This document shows positions 1-4,903 of a stretch of 7,169 nucleotides of DNA, in pieces. The notes beneath the pieces are model-generated. The model made no database searches. It was given only the letters and a program-made list of their open reading frames with translations, and was not told the origin of the DNA. A program made the translations under genes and the position numbers. Numbering within the stretch: the stretch's first letter is position 1; every line of letters starts with the position of its first letter. The stretch is from Candidatus Cloacimonadota bacterium (GTDB lineage: Bacteria; Cloacimonadota; Cloacimonadia; JGIOTU-2), in NCBI GenBank assembly GCA_030628975.1, contig DAOVPZ010000052.1:1-7169 (forward strand), written 5' to 3'.

Positions 1-170
1 ACCATTTTATATTCATACCATACATCAAATAAGTCGCCAGCAATAATGAGTTTATCAAAATTCCAGGTTTTGATTTCCTCAAGAAATGAATATAGCTTTT
101 TTAATTTTTCTCTTTCTTCGTCATCTACCTGTAGTTTTTGATGAATATCAGAAATACAGATTATTTTCAT
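1..170 (-). CDS. Metallophosphoesterase, LpxH-like, N-terminal part only
   Basis: The reverse strand reads an uninterrupted 56-codon start of a protein that leaves the window at its left edge. It opens MKIICISDIHQK and reaches IIAGDLFDVWYEYK. D8 and H10 (the DxH motif) and D46 (GDLFD) match the first metal ligands of calcineurin-like phosphoesterases. The stretch GDLFDxWYEYK is very like LpxH-type UDP-2,3-diacylglucosamine diphosphatases, which cleave UDP-diacylglucosamine to lipid X in lipid A synthesis at the inner face of the cytoplasmic membrane. That assignment is inference, because the rest of the protein (the GNHE and GHTH motifs) lies outside the window. The ATG at 168-170 has a GAAGGGA Shine-Dalgarno sequence about 8 bases upstream (178-184). 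Both start codon and Shine-Dalgarno sit inside an 88-bp repeat that recurs at the right end of the window. The start codon is also inside a perfect 16-bp palindrome, 163-178. Confidence 0.8.
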   Translation of the reverse strand, partial: MKIICISDIHQKLQVDDEEREKLKKLYSFLEEIKTWNFDKLIIAGDLFDVWYEYKM

Positions 171-248
171 ATGAAAATCCCTTCGCCACAAAGGCACAAA
201 GACACAAAGTAAAAAATTAGAAACATGATAAATTCAACAACTCTAAAG
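161..248. repeat. 88-bp intergenic repeat, copy 1
   Basis: This stretch matches 7082-7169 in the same orientation at 82 of 88 positions; I see mismatches at 171, 190, 210, 220, 230 and 247. It holds three CACAAAG units at an 8-base period (187-193, 195-201, 203-209). The match may extend further, because the second copy is cut by the window edge. Its left end covers the start codon and the Shine-Dalgarno of the leftward phosphoesterase gene. Repeats of CACAAAG units are, from memory, widespread between genes in environmental bacteria; I recognise no transposase or inverted ends of an insertion sequence. Confidence 0.85.
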
Positions 249-249
249 T

Positions 250-303
250 ATTTTCATGCTCCTTTGTGCCGAAATATCGGCATGAGTGTTTCATATGAAA
301 ATC
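250..303. repeat. Repeat unit with TGCCGA/TCGGCA hairpin, diverged copy at 421-475
   Basis: ATTTTCATGCTCCTTTGTG here and ATTTTCATACTCATTTGTG near 420-438 start two related units. Both continue with a TATCGG core and end in GTTTCATAT. Within this unit TGCCGA (267-272) and TCGGCA (277-282) form a perfect 6-bp stem with a four-base loop. The CTTTGTGCC at 262-270 is the reverse complement of GGCACAAAG in the neighbouring 88-bp repeat (193-201), so the two could pair over a longer range. The unit ends in TTTCATATGAAAATC (289-303), identical to 165-179. The second copy is more degenerate, so this is an eroded repeat rather than a recent duplication. Confidence 0.6.
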
Positions 304-317
304 TATTTCTTTATTTC

Positions 318-376
318 GATTCGGGATAAACCCGAATCTACCCACAGGATGGGTAGCAACAGGTTTATCCTGTTGC
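318..376. repeat. Three adjoining perfect hairpins
   Basis: Three perfect stem-loops follow each other with no spacer. GATTCGGG (318-325) pairs with CCCGAATC (331-338). CTACCCA (338-344) pairs with TGGGTAG (350-356). GCAACAGG (356-363) pairs with CCTGTTGC (369-376). Every loop is five bases, and the junction bases 338 and 356 are shared by the two stems they separate. No T-tract follows on either strand, so these are not ordinary intrinsic terminators. They may be a REP-like palindromic element, or structure in the 3' end of the ispG transcript or the 5' leader of the phosphoesterase transcript. Confidence 0.8.
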
Positions 377-564
377 TGTAATAAAACAATAAACTCATCT
401 CTTCATTAAACCATCTTAAATTTTCATACTCATTTGTGTACCAAATGTATCGGGGACATGTATGTTTCATATTTGTTTATAATTGAAATTCTAAAATACA
501 ATACTTATAAATTTTTTATTGTAAGTATAATTATTATTGTTTTGTATTTATCATTATTAAAGTG

Positions 565-1626
565 TTAGGGTAAAAAATCTTTCCTTATTTCCTTGATTAA
601 TTCTTCAACAATACTTTTTTCCTGAATTGATTTTGATCTCTTTCCTTTTTTAAAAAGGAGTATATTATTTTTACTACCAGCTATGCCAATATCCGCTTCT
701 TTAGCTTCTCCAGGTCCATTTACAACACAGCCCATTATTGCGATAGTAAGGTTTTGATCTATTTTCAATTTATTAATTTCGTATTCTACTTTTTTTGCAA
801 TTTTAATAACATTAATCTCTGTGCGTCCACAAGTTGGACAAGAAATAATATTTGGACCTTTTTTTAATCCTAAGGATTTCAAAATTTCAATCCCAACTTT
901 TATTTCTTCAACTGGATCGGCTGTTAAGGATACTCGTATTGTATCACCTATTCCTTCTGAAAGCAGAGCACCAATTCCAATCGCAGATTTAATTGTACCT
1001 GTAAATTTTGTTCCAGCTTCTGTAATTCCAAGATGGAATGGATAATCAACTAATTTTGCCATTTTCCTATAGCTTTCAATGGTTAGAGGAACTGAAGATG
1101 ATTTAAGTGAAATTTTAATGTCATAAAAACTAAGCTTTTCACAGAATCTGATATGCCGCAATGCGCTTTCTGTAAGAGCTTTAGCTGAGATACCATATTT
1201 TTCTTTAATGTCATTTTCTAAAGAACCAGAATTAACACCAATTCTGATTGGGATTTTTGCCTCTTTTGCAGCATTAACTACTTTGGTTATTTTATTATAA
1301 TCTCCAATATTTCCAGGATTTATACGCAGTGCATCGATCCCATTTTTTATTGATTCTAATGCAAGATTATAATCAAAATGTATATCAGCAATTATTGGTA
1401 TATTTGTTGATTTTTTAATAATTTGAATTTTATTAGCTGCAATTATATCTGGAATTGCGATTCGAACAATATCACACCCGATAGATTCAAGCTGTTTTAT
1501 TTGTTTAATTGTCTTCTCAACATCTCTTGTATCGGTATTAGTCATAGATTGCACTGAGATGGGGGAGTTCCCACCAATTGAAACATTCCCAATTTTTATT
1601 TCTCGTGTTTTTCGTCTTTTAATCAT
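565..1626 (-). CDS. ispG: 4-hydroxy-3-methylbut-2-enyl diphosphate synthase (IspG/GcpE)
   Basis: IspG reduces 2-C-methyl-D-erythritol 2,4-cyclodiphosphate to HMBPP, the penultimate step of the MEP isoprenoid pathway, in the cytoplasm with a [4Fe-4S] cluster. The 353-residue product is the usual length of the short, two-domain bacterial form. The TIM-barrel part runs from about residue 5 to 255, with the family blocks VQSMTNTDTRD (25-35), DIHFDY (81-86), RINPGN (101-106) and TEAG (202-205). The C-terminal ferredoxin-like domain carries the cluster ligands C263 and C266 (CPTCGRTE), C300 (MGCVVNGPGEA) and E307. The ATG at 1624-1626 has AAGGA 8 bases upstream (1635-1639). It lies inside the end of ogt (8-base overlap), so the two are probably translated in a coupled way. 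No strong terminator follows. Confidence 0.97.
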   Translation of the reverse strand: MIKRRKTREIKIGNVSIGGNSPISVQSMTNTDTRDVEKTIKQIKQLESIGCDIVRIAIPDIIAANKIQIIKKSTNIPIIADIHFDYNLALESIKNGIDALRINPGNIGDYNKITKVVNAAKEAKIPIRIGVNSGSLENDIKEKYGISAKALTESALRHIRFCEKLSFYDIKISLKSSSVPLTIESYRKMAKLVDYPFHLGITEAGTKFTGTIKSAIGIGALLSEGIGDTIRVSLTADPVEEIKVGIEILKSLGLKKGPNIISCPTCGRTEINVIKIAKKVEYEINKLKIDQNLTIAIMGCVVNGPGEAKEADIGIAGSKNNILLFKKGKRSKSIQEKSIVEELIKEIRKDFLP

Positions 1627-2113
1627 TTAATATTTCCTTTTCAAAAGCCAATAATTTTTTCTTGACCTCAATACCTGCAGAAAATCCCCCCATATTTCCA
1701 TTTGATTTTATAACTCTATGACAGGGCACAACAATAAGTAAATGGTTTTTTCCAAGTGCATTACCAACTGCCCTTTGTGCAGATTTCCAATTAATATTTC
1801 TTGCAACTTCTATATATGACATAGTTTCACCAAATGGTATTTTAGAAACTGATTTCCAAACATCCTTTTGAAATTTTGAACCCAATAAGATAATCTGTAG
1901 ATCAAATTCTTTTCTTAAACCTGAAAAATATTCCTTTAATTGAGTCAGGAAAATATTATCATTTGAAGGTTTTATAAAAGCGTCTGGAAAAAATTTATCA
2001 ATCCATTTATTATTATATGTATTAATACTAACATTTAATAATCCTTTTTTGTTAAAAAACAAACATATGTTGCCAATGAAAGAATACAACTCACTTTTAT
2101 AAAGAATTTTCAT
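1619..2113 (-). CDS. ogt: Methylated-DNA-protein-cysteine S-methyltransferase (Ogt/MGMT type)
   Basis: This suicide repair protein moves the alkyl group from O6-alkylguanine in DNA to its own cysteine. The 164 residues are the normal length for a stand-alone Ogt. Residues 1-75 form the variable N-terminal domain and about 78-160 the conserved active domain. The acceptor is C131 in VVPCHRV (128-134). Y100 (GETMSYIEVA) and R114 (QRAVGNA), the arginine finger that flips the base, are present, as is the MGGFSAG block (141-147). There is no Ada-type regulatory domain. It is the first gene of a two-gene unit with ispG. I see no Shine-Dalgarno before the ATG at 2111-2113. A possible promoter would start the transcript almost at the ATG, so translation may be leaderless. 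Confidence 0.95.
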   Translation of the reverse strand: MKILYKSELYSFIGNICLFFNKKGLLNVSINTYNNKWIDKFFPDAFIKPSNDNIFLTQLKEYFSGLRKEFDLQIILLGSKFQKDVWKSVSKIPFGETMSYIEVARNINWKSAQRAVGNALGKNHLLIVVPCHRVIKSNGNMGGFSAGIEVKKKLLAFEKEILND

Positions 2114-2118
2114 AATAA

Positions 2119-2148
2119 ATTATTTATTTGATGAAAATATATTGTCAA
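2119..2148 (-). promoter_or_regulatory. Possible promoter for ogt-ispG
   Basis: On the reverse strand TTGACA (2143-2148) is followed after 18 bases by AATAAT (2119-2124), five of six positions of the -10 consensus. Transcription would begin near 2112, almost on the ATG, which fits the absence of a Shine-Dalgarno site. In DNA this A/T-rich a good -10 match is easily found by chance, so the -35 carries most of the weight. Confidence 0.35.
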
Positions 2149-2165
2149 TTAAAATATCAATTTAT

Positions 2166-2195
2166 TTGACAAGAAATTATTATTAAACATCTAAA
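2166..2195 (+). promoter_or_regulatory. Possible promoter for the peptidase-aminotransferase pair
   Basis: A perfect TTGACA (2166-2171) is followed after 18 bases by TCTAAA (2190-2195), four of six positions of the -10 consensus. It would give a leader of about 118 bases before the peptidase start. The -35 hexamer is one arm of an inverted repeat (TTGTCAA 2142-2148, TTGACAA 2166-2172). The other arm is the -35 of the leftward promoter, so a shared regulator or RNA polymerase competition is conceivable. Confidence 0.3.
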
Positions 2196-2319
2196 AGGCA
2201 TAGGAAATTATTAATAGAAAGATTAGGTTTCATAACATGAACTCAGTCGCAAGTATTTCCAAAATAATAGATTTATTCCAAAATATATAACAATATTATT
2301 ATGTTATTAGGAAGATATT

Positions 2320-3456
2320 ATGGGAAAAAGGATAGTTGATTATTTTATTTCATTGGTTAAGATTGATAGTGAATCTAAAGATGAACTTGAAATGGCAGAA
2401 AGAATGAAAGATGATTTGGTTGCTATGGGTGCAGAGGTTATTTTTGATGATGCTCATGCAAGGACAAAGGGAAAAATTGGTAATTTGATTGCTCGTTTTC
2501 CAGGAAAAATTAGTAAAGAAGCATTGATTCTTTCTGCACATCTTGATACTGTTAAACCGGGAAAAGGTGTAAAGCCAATAATCAAAGACAGTATAATATA
2601 TAGCGATGGAACAACTGTTTTGGGAGGTGATGATAAATCTGGCATTGTGGAGATTGTAGAAGCAATACGAAGGTTGCAAGAACAGCAATTTAAATACGCA
2701 CCCCTTGAAGTTCTTCTTACAATTTCAGAAGAGATTGGACTCCTTGGTTCTAAGAATTTGGATTATTCTCTTTTGAAAGGGCGTAAGGGTTATACATTAG
2801 ATAGTCATAAAGTTGGTTCTGTAACCATTCAAGCTCCCGCTTTAAATGTTATTGAAATTAAAGTTCTTGGGAAAGAAGCTCATTCTGGTGCTTCTCCAGA
2901 AAAAGGAATCAACGCTATTCAGGTTGCTTCTGAAGCAATATCAAAACTAAAACTTGGAAGAATCGATGATGAAACCACAGCGAATATTGGTAAAATTTCA
3001 GGAGGAGTTGCAAATAATATTATTCCAAATATTGTAACATTAAGTGGAGAAGTGCGTTGTCATAATGAAGATAAGCTTCAGAGAGTTACGAATGATATTA
3101 TTAAAACATTTGAAAAAACTGCTAAAAAATATCAGATAAAGATAGAGTCCAATGTCTTTGAAGCAAAAATTGATGCTAAAGTATTAAAAGATTTTCCAGC
3201 AATAATAATAGATAGTAATAGTGAAATTGTAAAAATAGCTCTAAATGCGGCAAAGAATATTGGAATTGAGTCAGAAGTTGAAATCGGTGGAGGAGGAAGT
3301 GATTCAAATATTTTTTATAGTCATGGTCTTGATATGCCGATACTTGGTACGGGTATGAGAGATGTTCATACTTTAAATGAAAATATTAGTTTTGAAGATC
3401 TTGAAAATGGCACACTTTGGATTATGGAAATAATCAAAGAATATAGTAAAAAATAA
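2320..3456 (+). CDS. M20 family metallopeptidase, peptidase T-like
   Basis: A cytoplasmic di-zinc exopeptidase of the M20 family, closest in appearance to the PepT-like subgroup of tripeptide aminopeptidases; the true substrate cannot be read from sequence. The 378 residues are near the family's usual length. Visible catalytic residues are H74 and D76 (SAHLDTV), bridging D104 (GGDDKSG), general base E137 and ligand E138 (SEEIG), ligand D161 (LDSH) and ligand H350 (DVHTLNE). The dimerisation domain, about residues 176-290, carries EAHSGASPEKGINAI with H188. No signal peptide is seen. The ATG at 2320 has AGGAAG (2309-2314) at good spacing. The aminotransferase gene follows after 82 bases with no terminator between them, so they are probably co-transcribed. 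Confidence 0.93.
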   Translation: MGKRIVDYFISLVKIDSESKDELEMAERMKDDLVAMGAEVIFDDAHARTKGKIGNLIARFPGKISKEALILSAHLDTVKPGKGVKPIIKDSIIYSDGTTVLGGDDKSGIVEIVEAIRRLQEQQFKYAPLEVLLTISEEIGLLGSKNLDYSLLKGRKGYTLDSHKVGSVTIQAPALNVIEIKVLGKEAHSGASPEKGINAIQVASEAISKLKLGRIDDETTANIGKISGGVANNIIPNIVTLSGEVRCHNEDKLQRVTNDIIKTFEKTAKKYQIKIESNVFEAKIDAKVLKDFPAIIIDSNSEIVKIALNAAKNIGIESEVEIGGGGSDSNIFYSHGLDMPILGTGMRDVHTLNENISFEDLENGTLWIMEIIKEYSKK

Positions 3457-3538
3457 ACATGTCTTCGACACATCGGAGATAAAATATATCAATGCCTATT
3501 TAATATTATGTAGGCTAGATAGATGAAAGGAGAGAAAG

Positions 3539-4681
3539 ATGAAAAAATACCTTTTAGCACCAGGACCAACACCAGTTCCTGAGGATATTTTACTAACCAT
3601 AGCAGAACCAATGATTCATCATCGTACCCCCGCATTTAAAGCTATGGTTGGTCAGGCTATTGAAGGATTGAAATTTATATTTCAAACCAAGAGCGATGTT
3701 CTAATTTTTGCATCCACAGGAACAGGTGCTATGGAAGGAGCTGTTTCTAATGTGTTGAATAAGGGTGAAAAAGCGATTATTATAAGGAATGGAAAGTTTG
3801 CTGAGCGCTGGGGAGAAATAGCAGAAAAGTTTGGAATTAACGCTATTTATATTGATTTACCCTGGGGTACTGTTGTTGAACCAGATACTATTAAAAAACT
3901 TCTAAAAGAAAATACAGATGTAAAAGCTGTTTATACTCAGTTGACAGAAACTTCAACTGGTGTGGTTTTACCAATTAAAGAACTTGGTGATATTATAAGT
4001 AAAACTGATGCTTTACTTGTTATTGATGCAATTTCTGGATTAGGTGGGCAGGAATTCTATATGGATGATTGGAAAGTTGATATATGCGTTGCTGGCTCTC
4101 AAAAAGGATTAATGCTTCCTCCCGGACACGCTTATGCTGCTGTTAATGAGAAAGCTTGGGCAAAAATTGAAACCTGCACACAATCGAATTATTATTTTGA
4201 CTGGAAATCTTATCGCAAAAAATTGGCAAAGAACACTGACCCATTTACAGGTTCTGTGATTCATGTTAAAGGTTTATTAAAAGCTATCAATATAATTAAA
4301 GCTGAAGGTATTGAGGAAAGATTTGCTCGTTATCGTGTTTTAGCAAAAGCTTGTCGTTCAGCAGTAGCAGCCCTAAGTTTGGAATTGTTTGCAAATCCAC
4401 CATGTGATGTAGTTACTGCTGTGATAGTTCCGGAAAGTGTCGATGGACTTGCTTTGGTGAAAAAGATGCGAGATGAGTATGGATTTACCATTGCTGGTGG
4501 TCAAGCTCAAGCAAAAGGCAAAATCTTCCGTATCGCTCATATGGGTTATATAGAATGTTTTGATATTATTGCTGTTATCTCTGCTTTAGAGATGGTTTTA
4601 CATGAACTGGGTTGGAAATTTGAATGGGGTGCTGGACTTTCTGCCGCACAAAAAGTTCTTGCTAACGAATATAAATTCTAA
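3539..4681 (+). CDS. Class V aminotransferase, alanine/serine-glyoxylate type
   Basis: A PLP-dependent fold-type I enzyme of the family that includes alanine-glyoxylate, serine-glyoxylate and serine-pyruvate aminotransferases. It opens with the family signature LLAPGPTPVPEDI (5-17) and MIHHRTPAF (25-33). TGTGAMEGAV (60-69) binds the PLP phosphate, D163 in VIDAISGLGG pairs with the pyridine nitrogen, and K189 in AGSQKGLMLPPG is the Schiff-base lysine. R331 in FRIAHMG is placed to bind the substrate carboxylate. The 380-residue length is normal. Amino donor and acceptor are not predictable; in some anaerobes such enzymes lie beside serA and take part in serine metabolism, but no serA is in this window. 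The start has a strong AAAGGAG, with AGGAG at 3528-3532 and 6 bases of spacing. An intrinsic terminator follows 29 bases after the stop. Confidence 0.93.
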   Translation: MKKYLLAPGPTPVPEDILLTIAEPMIHHRTPAFKAMVGQAIEGLKFIFQTKSDVLIFASTGTGAMEGAVSNVLNKGEKAIIIRNGKFAERWGEIAEKFGINAIYIDLPWGTVVEPDTIKKLLKENTDVKAVYTQLTETSTGVVLPIKELGDIISKTDALLVIDAISGLGGQEFYMDDWKVDICVAGSQKGLMLPPGHAYAAVNEKAWAKIETCTQSNYYFDWKSYRKKLAKNTDPFTGSVIHVKGLLKAINIIKAEGIEERFARYRVLAKACRSAVAALSLELFANPPCDVVTAVIVPESVDGLALVKKMRDEYGFTIAGGQAQAKGKIFRIAHMGYIECFDIIAVISALEMVLHELGWKFEWGAGLSAAQKVLANEYKF

Positions 4682-4710
4682 TGCAAGTAAAAAGATGTGA
4701 TTAATATTTA

Positions 4711-4737
4711 GGCGGGATTAGCTTTCCCGCCTTTTAT
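4711..4737 (+). terminator. Intrinsic terminator after the aminotransferase gene
   Basis: GGCGGGA (4711-4717) and TCCCGCC (4725-4731) form a perfect 7-bp G/C-rich stem with a seven-base loop. A T-rich tail (TTTTATTTA from 4732) follows. It closes the rightward peptidase-aminotransferase unit, so the next gene needs its own promoter. Confidence 0.92.
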
Positions 4738-4748
4738 TTAATCAAGTA

Positions 4749-4880
4749 TGGAGTACACCAAGCGCCTGCCCCGTAAGGAGGTTTACCCTGTGAAATGCGA
4801 AGCAATATTTAACAGGGAACGACTGTATCGGGGTCTTGGTGCAAATATGCAGTAATCCCGATGAATATCGGGACACTCCA
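4749..4880 (+). ncRNA. Highly structured element, possible leader RNA or palindromic repeat
   Basis: The segment is about 49% G+C between A/T-rich neighbours. It folds into nested perfect helices: TGGAGT 4749-4754 with ACTCCA 4875-4880; CACCAAG 4756-4762 with CTTGGTG 4835-4841; CCCCG 4769-4773 with CGGGG 4829-4833; CCCTGT 4786-4791 with ACAGGG 4812-4817. Inside the last, TGC-GAA-GCA (4796-4804) makes the tip. A separate hairpin, TCCCGAT 4856-4862 with ATCGGGA 4867-4873, sits on the 3' side. It lies after a terminator and before a gene without a Shine-Dalgarno site. I could not match it to SRP, 6S, tmRNA or RNase P RNA, or to the common riboswitches I know. It may instead be a mobile palindromic repeat: similar TATCGGG pieces occur at 275-280 and 448-454. 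The strand is assumed from the downstream gene. Confidence 0.4.
4790..4855 (+). CDS. Possible 21-residue leader peptide
   Basis: GTG at 4790 is preceded, after 7 bases, by AAGGAGGT (4775-4782), a perfect match to the usual 3' end of 16S rRNA and the best Shine-Dalgarno in the window. The ORF encodes 21 residues (MKCEAIFNRERLYRG and on to NMQ) and stops at TAA 4853-4855, 48 bases before the radical SAM start. It lies wholly inside the structured element, so translating it would open the CCCTGT/ACAGGG helix and disturb the CCCCG/CGGGG helix. I recognise no protein family, and a chance ORF in a repeat is just as likely. Confidence 0.2.
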   Translation: MKCEAIFNRERLYRGLGANMQ

Positions 4881-4903
4881 AAATACCTCAATGAATTATA
4901 ATT

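Larger units (their letters stand above)
171..564. other. Gene-free region rich in repeats and hairpins
   Basis: This stretch lies between the end of ispG and the start of the phosphoesterase, both on the minus strand. I find no credible coding region in it. It holds the rest of the 88-bp repeat (to 248), a diverged repeat pair (250-303 and 421-475), a hairpin at 267-282 and three adjoining hairpins at 318-376. The last 85 bases (480-564) are plain A/T-rich DNA with only a weak A/T stem at 501-507/522-528. The promoter of the phosphoesterase gene should lie here, but I cannot pick out one convincing pair of boxes. Confidence 0.7.

Noticed and set aside
187..209. Three CACAAAG units considered as a CRISPR-like array
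   Set aside because: Units are 7 bases with one-base spacing and there are no spacers or cas genes, so this is a simple tandem repeat.
501..528. Possible terminator after ispG (ATACTTA/TAAGTAT)
   Set aside because: The stem is A/T-rich with a 14-base loop and only a broken T-tract, too weak to call.
821..1045. Open frame of 74 codons on the plus strand inside ispG
   Set aside because: It is a shadow of the opposite strand of a clear ispG and resembles no family.
2350..2688. Two overlapping open frames on the minus strand inside the peptidase gene
   Set aside because: They overlap the conserved M20 catalytic region on the other strand and look like random translation.
4749..4880. SRP RNA, 6S RNA, tmRNA or RNase P RNA
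   Set aside because: I do not see the GGAA tip with AGCAG loop of SRP RNA, the RNase P core motifs, a tRNA-like end, or the long bubble of 6S RNA at its usual size.
4897..4902. Perfect -10 box TATAAT just before the radical SAM ATG
   Set aside because: Transcription would begin inside the gene and no -35 is found at normal spacing; likely a chance A/T match.
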